Shown: positions 7,190 through 14,056 of the stretch, piece after piece
Layout: each line of letters starts with the position of its first letter
Numbering within the stretch: position 1 is the first letter of the stretch
Assembly: GCA_905235345.1 (NCBI GenBank)
Contig: CAJOLO010000033.1
Span: 1 to 14,799 of the forward strand
Length of the DNA: 14,799 bases
Direction of reading: 5' to 3'
Origin: an uncultured Lachnospiraceae bacterium
GTDB lineage: Bacteria > Bacillota > Clostridia > Lachnospirales > Lachnospiraceae
Notes under the pieces: model-generated
Seen by the model: only the letters and a program-made list of their open reading frames with translations
Told to the model about the DNA's origin: nothing
Database searches by the model: none
Translations under genes and position numbers: made by a program

Positions 7190-7924
7190 ATGTTAGATTG
7201 TTATTATATGAATTTAAACTGTGACTGCTCTAAAGAGCAGTCACTTGCATTATATGAAAAATTATCGAAAGACAGGAAAGACAAGGTCGACAGATTAAAG
7301 CAACGAGAACTTGCGGATAAACAGATTCTGATCGGAGCTTTTCTTTGTCATTGTCTTGGTAATTATTTGGATACTTCGCTCAATAGAGTTGAGTTCGAGT
7401 ATAATGACCGGGGAAAACCATTTATCAAAGACAGTAACCTGCATTTTAATCTGTCACATTCCGGCGACTATGCAGTTCTTGCGGTAAGCGATTATCCTGT
7501 GGGCATAGATATAGAAAGATTAAAGTACGGCAGAATGTCTGTAGCTGAAAGATTTTTTTGTAAAGAAGAATATGAAGATATAATTAATGCGGGCAGTGAG
7601 GAGAAACGTAACAGACGATTTCTCGAGTATTGGACGTTGAAAGAGGCATATGTGAAATATTTGGGAGAAGGACTTGCGGTGTCATTTGACTCATTCAGAA
7701 TAAATATTGCTTCATCTGTTGACATATTGGTAAAAGAAGATAAGCTTTTTATTGATGATTCTGTGAAATGGATTCATGATGATAAAATATATGTTAAATC
7801 TTTTGATTTTGAACATAATTATCATATCGCGGTCTGCGGTATGAAGACTGCAATATCACAGTCGTCAGTAGATTTATCAAGCATTCAACATTTAAAAGAA
7901 ACGTGTATTTACGATATTTTGTAA
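7190..7924 (+). CDS. 4'-phosphopantetheinyl transferase (Sfp-type)
   Basis: This 244-residue protein belongs to the 4'-phosphopantetheinyl transferase superfamily, which moves the phosphopantetheine arm of CoA onto a carrier-protein serine. Motifs in order are G-K-P-F (75-78), F-N-L-S-H-S-G-D-Y (86-94), V-G-I-D-I-E (104-109, metal-binding Asp107 and Glu109), F-C-K-E-E-Y (123-128) and W-T-L-K-E-A-Y-V-K-Y-L-G-E-G-L (148-162, with Glu152). The length and two-half layout are those of Sfp/Gsp/EntD-type enzymes, not the short AcpS. No carrier protein or synthase is in the window, so the target is unknown. The gene starts two bases after the CorA stop with only a weak A/G-rich site before it, which suggests translational coupling. 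A perfect inverted repeat lies at 7221-7244 inside its first codons. Confidence 0.9.
   Translation: MLDCYYMNLNCDCSKEQSLALYEKLSKDRKDKVDRLKQRELADKQILIGAFLCHCLGNYLDTSLNRVEFEYNDRGKPFIKDSNLHFNLSHSGDYAVLAVSDYPVGIDIERLKYGRMSVAERFFCKEEYEDIINAGSEEKRNRRFLEYWTLKEAYVKYLGEGLAVSFDSFRINIASSVDILVKEDKLFIDDSVKWIHDDKIYVKSFDFEHNYHIAVCGMKTAISQSSVDLSSIQHLKETCIYDIL
7221..7244. repeat. Perfect 10-bp-arm inverted repeat inside the start of the transferase gene
   Basis: GTGACTGCTC at 7221-7230 and GAGCAGTCAC at 7235-7244 are exact reverse complements around the loop TAAA. It begins 32 bases after the start codon and encodes residues 11-19. As RNA it is a stable stem that could slow early ribosomes; as DNA it could be a regulator site. 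No U-tract follows, so it is not an intrinsic terminator. Confidence 0.6.
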
Positions 7925-8000
7925 GTATCGTTTAATATTTCAGGAGGCTTTGTAGAAAATTTATTCAATATGGAAAAATTAACTATTTTAAGATTTTCTG

Positions 8001-8029
8001 TTGACAAATTTTATATTATGTTGTATTCT
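8001..8029 (+). promoter_or_regulatory. Strong sigma-A-type promoter of the Big2 protein gene
   Basis: TTGACA (8001-8006) and TATTCT (8024-8029) are separated by exactly 17 bases in an A/T-rich setting, and the -35 box is perfect. Transcription would start near 8036, giving a leader of about 30 bases with a strong AGGAGAGG ribosome-binding site (8051-8058) eight bases before ATG 8067. This agrees with the highly biased codon use of the gene. Confidence 0.75.
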
Positions 8030-8066
8030 ATCACATGAAATAAAAAATAAAGGAGAGGATATTGAC

Positions 8067-9149
8067 ATGAAGAAAATGGTAAAAAGCGCTGCAGTTGCTC
8101 TTGCCTTAGCTTTGTCACTTAGTTTTGGGGCTGGCGCTACAGCAAACGCAAAGGTCAATGTTAAGAAGGTCACTTCTGTAAATAAGTTGACTAATTCTAA
8201 GAAGATCACATTAACAAAGGGTAAGAAAGCTACCCTGAAGACAACTGTAACTGTTACACCTAACAAGGCAGCTAACAAGAAGGTAACTTATAAGACTTCT
8301 AAGAAGAGTGTTGCTACTGTAACTAAGAAAGGTGTAATCAAGGCAAAGAAAGTTGGTACTGCTAAGATCACAGTAACATCTAAGAAGAACAAGAAGAAGA
8401 AAGCTACAGTAACTGTTAAGGTTGTAGCAGGTAAGGTAACGAAGGTAACATTTGATAAGAATGATGTAAAGATTAATCCTGGTGCAACAGAAAAAATCAC
8501 AGCAAAAGTTAAGGTAAAGGGTAAGAAACCTAACAAAAAACTTGTATGGTCTACAAGCGATGCTAAGGTAGCTACAGTATCTGCTAATGGTACTGTTACA
8601 GCTGTAGCTCCTGGTACAGCAACAATCACAGCTAAGTCTACAGATGGTACTAACAAGACAGCTAAGGCAACTGTTAAGGTTTTAGGTACAACTGTTGCTC
8701 TTGGTGCTGCTGACAAGTTCGTTGCTGATGTTGAGCTTGATACAACTAAGGCATCTGCAGATTTTGAGGCACTTGTTAAGGCTGCTGGTCTTAAGGATAC
8801 AGATTCAGTTGTTTTGACAATCAATAACAGAACTGCTGAGACTACTAAGACTGTTGCTCAGGCTCGTGAGTATCTTAAGACTAACAAGGCTACATCTGTT
8901 AAGGTTACAGTTAAGGCTGATCAGGCTAAGAAGTTCACACCTGCTGCTCTTGCTCTTACATCTGTTAAGAAGGTAACAATTAATGGTGTTGCATTTACTG
9001 AGATTACAGCTACATCATTCAAGGTAGACGGAGTTCAGCTTACTTATACAGTTAATGGTGCTAATGTAGTAGTTAATGGTGATGTAACTGCTAATGCAAG
9101 TATCAAGAAGCTTGTTGATGCTAAGGTTATCACAGCTACACTTAACTAA
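8067..9149 (+). CDS. Secreted lysine-rich protein with two Big2 (Ig-like) domains
   Basis: The 360-residue protein has a signal peptide (M-K-K-M-V-K-S, hydrophobic core to about residue 22, cut after A-N-A at 28). Two tandem bacterial Ig-like Big2 domains follow, at about 33-118 and 122-206. Each carries the family pattern: strands ending in an S-x-x-x-S-V/K-V-A-T-V stretch, then G-V/T-V-x-A and V-G-T-A-K-I-T-V or P-G-T-A-T-I-T-A. Residues 207-360 form a third, unrecognised region that may contain beta-rich repeats. About a quarter of residues 29-206 are Lys, so the protein is strongly basic and could bind the anionic wall or polysaccharide; that is inference. There is no LPxTG motif, SLH domain or membrane tail. 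Codon choice (GCT, GTT, GGT, ACT/ACA, AAG) is far more uniform than in its neighbours and points to very high expression. The start is set by AGGAGAGG at 8051-8058. Confidence 0.88.
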   Translation: MKKMVKSAAVALALALSLSFGAGATANAKVNVKKVTSVNKLTNSKKITLTKGKKATLKTTVTVTPNKAANKKVTYKTSKKSVATVTKKGVIKAKKVGTAKITVTSKKNKKKKATVTVKVVAGKVTKVTFDKNDVKINPGATEKITAKVKVKGKKPNKKLVWSTSDAKVATVSANGTVTAVAPGTATITAKSTDGTNKTAKATVKVLGTTVALGAADKFVADVELDTTKASADFEALVKAAGLKDTDSVVLTINNRTAETTKTVAQAREYLKTNKATSVKVTVKADQAKKFTPAALALTSVKKVTINGVAFTEITATSFKVDGVQLTYTVNGANVVVNGDVTANASIKKLVDAKVITATLN

Positions 9150-9184
9150 TATGTTTTTGGATATATAAAGTAATGAGCTTTATG

Positions 9185-9218
9185 CATAAGCTGTTGAACT
9201 TGAGTTCAACAGCTTATG
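9185..9218. terminator. 15-bp perfect hairpin after the Big2 gene (terminator-like, no clear U-tract)
   Basis: Bases 9185-9199 and 9204-9218 are exact reverse complements around the loop TTGA, 35 bases after the Big2 stop codon. The stem is long but only moderately G+C-rich. What follows (TTATGTAAAAAG) is not a proper T-run, so it may be a weak or factor-dependent terminator, a 3' stabiliser of an abundant mRNA, or a regulator site. The remaining bases to 9297 hold a good GGAGG (9290-9294) for the next gene but no clear promoter. Confidence 0.5.
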
Positions 9219-9297
9219 TTATGTAAAAAGCTAAAGGGTAATTAAAAATAAATAGGTTTAACAATGATTTTATAGAAAGGTTATACCGGAGGAAGAT

Positions 9298-10830
9298 ATG
9301 AATTCAGGTAATGGATGTGATAATAGCAATAATTATAATAAAATTAAAGCACGTAGAGTAATCGTTGCATCTGTATTATTAGTGTTTATCTGTGCAATTT
9401 TCCCCAATAAAGTTGTATTTGCAGGAGATATCAATAGTAGTGAGGCCGGATTGATAGCTGCTGCAAGTGGAACATTCACGTATGATGGAAAAACATATCG
9501 CGCCGGTACAGCTTATGTTAATTCTTTGACAGCTTATCTTAGCGAAGATGGAGTAGATCTTACTGCTGAACAATGTCAGGAGGCAGCTTCAAGAATGTAT
9601 GCCAGTGTCAAGGATGGTATAGATCAAGGATATCTATATGAGGTTGGGAAAGAAGGTAAGAAATCATCAGATTCGCAAACAGCCTATGACGAAGATGAAG
9701 ATGAGGATGAGGATGAATCAGTATCATCAGGGGATAATGGTACAGCGAAGGATAAAGGCAATAATTCTTCGGATGGTGAGTTAGATGGTGTTTCTTCGGA
9801 TGATGTTTCAGAGGAGAAGAGAGCCGGAGATGTGGACGTATGGGACAGTATGTCCGGGCAGACTGAGGCTAAGAACAAATTAAAACAAAGACCGGAGCAG
9901 TCAGATGCTGATGCATCTGTAAAGCTTGGGGATGATGGGATTGTTGTTACAACTAAGGATAATAATACATTTAATTTGTCTAAAAAAGAACAGCTTATCC
10001 CTGATAAGGTAATAAACATAATTAACGTAATAGCTGTTATAACATCAATATTTACATTATTATGTGTCTGTATTTTGCAGGTATCAAAATGTATGGTTTT
10101 TAAAAAGCCTAAGAGTAGGAAAGCAAGACGAGGACATACTAGGAGAAGAAGAATTCGCCGCTATACAAGAAATGTTTTAACAGTGACATCAGCGGTTTCA
10201 TTTATAATGATATATCTATTTATGGGGATATACATTAGTATATTTAATAAAGATGCTATAATGCAGAATATGCAGGCAAGTGGTTACTTCAGATATGCAT
10301 ATTCAGAGTATATTTCGGAACTTGCTAATGAGTTTAAGGAAAACAATACAGTTTCGGAAACCATTGTTAGCTATGAGGATTATTTGTTTACAGTGAAACA
10401 GAATTCATTAAAGATATTGAATGGAGAGACTGACATAAGGATTCCTGACAGTAATGTTACACCATATATAACTAATATCAAGAATAGCTATAATCAGATG
10501 TTTTCGTCGGTGGGAGTCTTGTTTATACTTAATGCTTTAATATCTGTAGTATTTATGGTGTTTATGGATCAGAGAAGAGAACGCGGAATTAAACATACTG
10601 CAGTGGCTACTCTTGTTGCAAGTGTACTTATTGTTGTTGTGACGGCATACATGGCATTCGCAAAACCTTATTTGCATTTGTATATAGAACCGGATTATTT
10701 ATATCTGTTCATTATGGAATGTATATTGTGGAGTGTTAAGGTTATGACAAGTATATCTGCCTTTGCAGTGGTGTTTGCCATGTTGTTGATAGGTGTATAT
10801 ATTTCCATGAAGAATAAATCGAACGAGTAG
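9298..10830 (+). CDS. Unrecognised polytopic surface protein with acidic extracellular region, first gene of the cpsBCD operon
   Basis: I do not recognise this 510-residue protein. A signal peptide or anchor spans about 21-42 (ends V-V-F-A|G-D). Then comes a small helical domain (43-118), and a hydrophilic acidic linker with S-Q-T-A-Y-D at 126-131 followed by alternating Asp/Glu to 140 and D-V-W-D-S-M-S-G at 180-187. After residue 235 there are about five membrane segments (236-262, 292-315, 404-423, 434-456, 467-500). The loop at 263-291 is very rich in Arg and Lys and must be cytoplasmic, which puts the acidic N-terminal part and the 316-403 loop outside. The stop overlaps the ribosome-binding site of cpsB, so it is co-translated with the phosphatase and kinase module and takes the place that cpsA (LytR family) holds in streptococci; it is not a LytR protein. 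The A-Y-D and V-W-D motifs recur in the protein at 13242-13907. Role in polysaccharide export or in its control is inference. Confidence 0.8.
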   Translation: MNSGNGCDNSNNYNKIKARRVIVASVLLVFICAIFPNKVVFAGDINSSEAGLIAAASGTFTYDGKTYRAGTAYVNSLTAYLSEDGVDLTAEQCQEAASRMYASVKDGIDQGYLYEVGKEGKKSSDSQTAYDEDEDEDEDESVSSGDNGTAKDKGNNSSDGELDGVSSDDVSEEKRAGDVDVWDSMSGQTEAKNKLKQRPEQSDADASVKLGDDGIVVTTKDNNTFNLSKKEQLIPDKVINIINVIAVITSIFTLLCVCILQVSKCMVFKKPKSRKARRGHTRRRRIRRYTRNVLTVTSAVSFIMIYLFMGIYISIFNKDAIMQNMQASGYFRYAYSEYISELANEFKENNTVSETIVSYEDYLFTVKQNSLKILNGETDIRIPDSNVTPYITNIKNSYNQMFSSVGVLFILNALISVVFMVFMDQRRERGIKHTAVATLVASVLIVVVTAYMAFAKPYLHLYIEPDYLYLFIMECILWSVKVMTSISAFAVVFAMLLIGVYISMKNKSNE

Positions 10831-10841
10831 GAGTGGCGGGG

Positions 10842-11570
10842 ATGGAGTATTTTGATATACACTGTCATATGCTTCCGGGAGTTGATGACGGTGCACAGAC
10901 AATGGAAGAAGCCCTTTCGATGATTGATCTATCCTATCAGGAGGGTACAAGGGATATAATCCTGACTCCCCATTATATGAGGGGTAAAAATAAATGTACA
11001 AGAGAAGAATTGCGAGAACGTTATAAGGAATTTAAGGTTTTAGTAGAAGAACGACATCCGGATTTAAGACTTTATTTTGGTAATGAAGTTTTGTATGAAG
11101 AAGGAATAGTTCAAGACCTTAAGGATGGTTATATTCAGACATTGAATGACACGAAATATGTCCTTGTTGAATTTAATATAAGGACAAGCTATAGTCAGAT
11201 GTATGAGGCAATGCAGAAGATTGAAAGTGCCAGATTCAGGCCGATAATCGCACATGTAGAGAGATACAGATGCCTTTTTAAGCATATTGATAGAATAGAT
11301 GAGTTGGTCAGGATGGAAGTTCTTTTACAGATGAATATTTCCAGTGTATACGGAGGATTGCTTGACGAGAATGCCAGGTGGTGCAAGAAACTTGTTAAGG
11401 AAGAGTATATTAGTTTTTTTGGTACAGATGCACATGATATGGAAGAAAGAGCACCGTATATTAGGGATTATACTTCATGGATAGAAAAAAAATGTGGAGT
11501 TGAATATTTACAGAGAACTTTTAACGAGAATCCAAAAAAAATGGTTGAAAATAAATATATTTTTGATTAA
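10842..11570 (+). CDS. cpsB: PHP-type protein-tyrosine phosphatase CpsB/YwqE
   Basis: The 242-residue protein belongs to the PHP phosphoesterase family of CpsB (Wzh, YwqE). These Mn-dependent enzymes remove phosphate from the Tyr-rich tail of the partner kinase CpsD. Metal ligands are all visible: His7 and His9 in D-I-H-C-H-M-L-P-G-V-D-D-G, His44 in L-T-P-H-Y, Glu82, Glu110, His138 in I-I-A-H-V-E-R-Y, and Asp196/His198 in F-G-T-D-A-H-D. Length is normal. I choose ATG 10842, eight bases after AGGAG (10829-10833), which itself overlaps the preceding stop codon. A GTG at 10833 would add three residues and lies within that ribosome-binding site. Next in the operon is cpsC, after 48 bases. Confidence 0.93.
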   Translation: MEYFDIHCHMLPGVDDGAQTMEEALSMIDLSYQEGTRDIILTPHYMRGKNKCTREELRERYKEFKVLVEERHPDLRLYFGNEVLYEEGIVQDLKDGYIQTLNDTKYVLVEFNIRTSYSQMYEAMQKIESARFRPIIAHVERYRCLFKHIDRIDELVRMEVLLQMNISSVYGGLLDENARWCKKLVKEEYISFFGTDAHDMEERAPYIRDYTSWIEKKCGVEYLQRTFNENPKKMVENKYIFD

Positions 11571-11618
11571 ACTGATAACTGGTGTTTACATAGAAAGAAT
11601 ATAGGAGATTATACTATC

Positions 11619-12392
11619 ATGAATCAGGAAATAAATGACGAAATTGAAATTGATTTAAGAGAATTGTTTTTTGTGCTTTTGGGAAAGATATGGATTATCA
11701 TTCTGGTATCAGCATTGGGACTCGGATTAGCAGCCGGTTACACAACGGCATTTATGAATCCGGTTTACAGCTCTACATCATTGCTTTATGTAATGACGAA
11801 ATCAACAAGTATTACATCAATTACAGATTTGCAAGTCGGTTCATCATTGACTCAGGATTATCAGGTGTTTATTACAAGCCGACCGGTTATCGATAAGGTA
11901 ATTGAGGATTTAGAATTGGACATGAGTTATGAGCAGTTTGTTTCTACAGTGTCTGTTGATAATCCCACCAATACTCGTTTTATATATATTACGGTTAATA
12001 ATAACGATCCTTATATGGCTAAAACAATTGTTGATAAACTTACGGATGTTTCAGCAGAACGTATGGGGACTATTATGGAAACAGAGAAACCTAATGTAGC
12101 TGATTATGGTAATGTTCCTGAACATCCAACAAGTCCCAGTCTCGTGAAAAATGCGGTGATTGGCGGAGTTCTTGGGTTTGTGCTTTCTGTCGGAGTTATA
12201 CTTGTGCTTTACATGATGAACGATTCGATTCATACAACAGAAGATGTTGAAAAATATCTTGGAATCAATACTCTTGGACTTATTCCTTTGCAGGAAGGTG
12301 TCTCTAAGAAGGCTACTCGTGGACATGATAAGGATGTAGCGAGGGCTAGAAAAGAAAGAAAAAAGAATGCTAAGAAAAAAGAGAGAGAGTGA
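11619..12392 (+). CDS. cpsC: Wzz-family chain-length / kinase activator protein CpsC (YveK-like)
   Basis: This 257-residue protein is a Wzz-domain polysaccharide co-polymerase subunit. It starts with an acidic segment ending I-D-L-R-E-L, followed by membrane helix 1 (about 22-45). The extracellular Wzz loop (46-174) begins M-N-P-V-Y-S-S-T-S-L-L-Y-V and closes with the usual Pro-rich stretch V-P-E-H-P-T-S-P-S. Membrane helix 2 spans about 175-198. The cytoplasmic end is strongly basic (K-K-x-x-K-K-K-E-R-E). In Gram-positive systems CpsC activates the separate kinase CpsD and helps set polymer length. ATG 11619 has AGGAG at 11603-11607. The stop TGA overlaps the region where cpsD starts, so the two are coupled, as expected for partners. 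The 48-base gap before it shows no promoter I can support. Confidence 0.92.
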   Translation: MNQEINDEIEIDLRELFFVLLGKIWIIILVSALGLGLAAGYTTAFMNPVYSSTSLLYVMTKSTSITSITDLQVGSSLTQDYQVFITSRPVIDKVIEDLELDMSYEQFVSTVSVDNPTNTRFIYITVNNNDPYMAKTIVDKLTDVSAERMGTIMETEKPNVADYGNVPEHPTSPSLVKNAVIGGVLGFVLSVGVILVLYMMNDSIHTTEDVEKYLGINTLGLIPLQEGVSKKATRGHDKDVARARKERKKNAKKKERE

Positions 12393-12397
12393 ATTTT

Positions 12398-13114
12398 ATG
12401 AAGATAAATTTTGAAAAAAAGGAAGAATTAGATTTCAAGTCTAATGAGGCGTATAAGACACTTCGAACAAATATTAGTTTTTCGGGAGATAATATTAAAG
12501 CAATAGCAGTAACAAGTTCTGTACCTAATGAAGGAAAGTCTGTTGTCACATTTAATCTGGCTAATTCATTGGCTGAGGATGGAAAGAAGGTTTTGTACAT
12601 TGATGCGGATATAAGGAAGTCTGTTACGGTAGTAAGATATGGTGTTGATATTGAGACGAAGGGACTTACACATTATCTTAGTGGACAGGCTAAGCTTGAT
12701 CAGATTATATATGATACGAATATAGATAATTTAAGTGTAATTTTTACAGGTCAGGCAGCACCTAACCCATCAGAGCTATTGGGTAATGAGCGATTTAAGA
12801 AATTGTTGGAACAGGAACGTGAGGATTTTGATTATATTATAATTGACTGTCCACCGCTTGGAAGTGTTATCGATGCGGCAATTGTTGCAAAGGAATGTGA
12901 TGGTGCAATTATAGTAATTGAGACGGATAATGTAAGCTATAAGGTAGTTCAACGTGTTAAGAAACAGTTGGATCAGAGCGGATGTCGTATACTTGGTGCA
13001 GTTCTCAACAAGGTTGAGATGGGTGGCAAGGGATATTATGGCAAGGGATATTACGGAAATTATTATGGACGTTACTATGGCGACTATGGTAATTACGGTG
13101 AATCAAAGGAATAG
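12398..13114 (+). CDS. cpsD: Bacterial tyrosine kinase CpsD (BY-kinase)
   Basis: The 238-residue cytoplasmic BY-kinase uses a P-loop ATPase fold to autophosphorylate tyrosines and is activated by CpsC. It begins with E-K-K-E-E-L-D-F-K-S-N-E-A-Y-K-T-L-R-T-N, the segment used for ring assembly. Walker A follows (S-S-V-P-N-E-G-K-S), then Walker A' (Y-I-D-A-D-I-R-K-S) and Walker B (Y-I-I-I-D-C-P-P). The C-terminal tail, after V-L-N-K-V-E-M-G-G-K-G, holds ten tyrosines, mostly as Y-Y pairs spaced by Gly; these are the sites that CpsB would dephosphorylate. ATG 12398 is preferred since the family begins near M-K-x-x-F-E-K-K-E-E-L. A GTG at 12389 overlapping the cpsC stop would add three residues. 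No strong ribosome-binding site is seen, which fits coupling to cpsC. It is the last gene before the terminator at 13173. Confidence 0.94.
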   Translation: MKINFEKKEELDFKSNEAYKTLRTNISFSGDNIKAIAVTSSVPNEGKSVVTFNLANSLAEDGKKVLYIDADIRKSVTVVRYGVDIETKGLTHYLSGQAKLDQIIYDTNIDNLSVIFTGQAAPNPSELLGNERFKKLLEQEREDFDYIIIDCPPLGSVIDAAIVAKECDGAIIVIETDNVSYKVVQRVKKQLDQSGCRILGAVLNKVEMGGKGYYGKGYYGNYYGRYYGDYGNYGESKE

Positions 13115-13172
13115 TCTGAATAAATAGATTATAACAAGCGAGTCTTGGCTATTTGTGTAAGGGAAAAATATT

Positions 13173-13204
13173 AATCGGGTGGGAAACTGCCCGATTTGTT
13201 TCTT
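13173..13204 (+). terminator. Intrinsic terminator of the 9298-13114 operon
   Basis: AATCGGGTGG (13173-13182) pairs with CTGCCCGATT (13187-13196) over 10 positions, two of them G-U, around a GAAA tetraloop. The run TGTTTCTT follows. This is a well-formed Rho-independent terminator about 58 bases after the cpsD stop. A TATAAT at 13206-13211 directly behind it could be the -10 box of the next gene, though no good -35 box is visible. Confidence 0.82.
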
Positions 13205-13241
13205 GTATAATATTGAAAAGGAATATTAGGAGACTATAGAA

Positions 13242-13907
13242 ATGAATACGAGCAAAAGAATGGAGTTAAAAAATAATATAAGATTAATAAAGTGTATTGC
13301 TATATTAATATTAATGATATTAGGAATCGTTTTACCCTACAGACAGGCAGAAGCATATACGGATGAAGAGAAAGCACAAGCAAAAGCGTGGCTTTCAGCA
13401 CATGGCTACTCTCCTGATGCAGGCGGTGCGTCAGCAGCATATCAGGATTATCTCAATGGAAAATTTGATGAGGAGCTTGGTATTACAAGAGAAGCATCTA
13501 CAGAAGCTGAAACACAGAGTGCATATGATGATGGTGAGGACAAGAAAGAAAAAGCTACTGAGGAGAGTGGAAGCACATCAAATTCTACCGTTGATAATAC
13601 ACAAACATCCGCTGGTGCAGAAACGGTATGGGATATTATGGGTGGTACTTCAGAGGAGAATACAAGTGAAGAGCAAATTAGTACAGAGCAGATAACGGAA
13701 GAAGTAACAACTGAGGCTGAACCATCGACACAGATCGCATATGATGATTCCGATGATGAGGACGATGCTAATGAAGATGAAGAAGATGAGAAAAAAAGTT
13801 CGATAAAAATGTTTATGTCTGAATATAAAGAAATCATTATCGGAGTTATATTGTCTATCTTAGTAATTGTAATTGTTATAGGTGCAGTAATATTAGCCAA
13901 AAAGTGA
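13242..13907 (+). CDS. Unrecognised single-pass surface protein with repeated acidic A-Y-D-D motifs
   Basis: I do not recognise this 221-residue protein. A signal peptide covers about 15-38 (ends Q-A-E-A|Y-T). A short helical domain follows (39-80, with A-W-L-S-A-H-G-Y-S-P-D-A and Y-Q-D-Y-L-N-G). Next is a Ser/Thr/Glu/Asp-rich linker (81-190), a membrane helix (197-218) and the end L-A-K-K, so most of the protein lies outside the cell. The linker contains T-E-A-E-T-Q-S-A-Y-D-D-G-E-D (87-100), V-W-D-I-M-G-G (129-135) and a second T-Q-I-A-Y-D-D followed by a long Asp/Glu run (163-184). The same A-Y-D plus acidic run and V-W-D-x-M-x-G occur in the protein at 9298-10830, the other side of cpsBCD. 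AGGAG (13228-13232) sets the start. It is separated from cpsD by a terminator, so it is likely its own transcript. Role unknown; a partner of the capsule/EPS module is inferred from place and shared motifs. Confidence 0.8.
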   Translation: MNTSKRMELKNNIRLIKCIAILILMILGIVLPYRQAEAYTDEEKAQAKAWLSAHGYSPDAGGASAAYQDYLNGKFDEELGITREASTEAETQSAYDDGEDKKEKATEESGSTSNSTVDNTQTSAGAETVWDIMGGTSEENTSEEQISTEQITEEVTTEAEPSTQIAYDDSDDEDDANEDEEDEKKSSIKMFMSEYKEIIIGVILSILVIVIVIGAVILAKK

Positions 13908-13946
13908 TAATTATTTATAAACATTGCAAAACCTGTAAAGTTTCTC

Positions 13947-13975
13947 TTTCATTTTTTTAATGGTTAGAGTATAAT
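13947..13975 (+). promoter_or_regulatory. Probable promoter of fba
   Basis: A perfect TATAAT (13970-13975) stands 17 bases after TTTCAT (13947-13952), a fair -35 box. This gives a leader of roughly 75 bases before ATG 14057. No terminator hairpin for the preceding gene is seen in 13908-13946. Confidence 0.45.
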
Positions 13976-14056
13976 AGATGTACAAATTTAATGTAGCTAT
14001 TTTAAATATGATTTTTAGATAAGCTGCAAATTTAATTATACGGAGGATTTTATAAC

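Noticed and set aside
8288..8824. Long open frame on the minus strand opposite the Big2 gene
   Set aside because: It arises from the biased codon use and Lys/Thr/Val composition of the plus-strand gene; it has no start signals and its translation is low-complexity.
13448..13924. Minus-strand Ser/Val-rich frame opposite the small surface protein
   Set aside because: It mirrors the acidic Ser/Thr linker on the plus strand and has no ribosome-binding site or domain.
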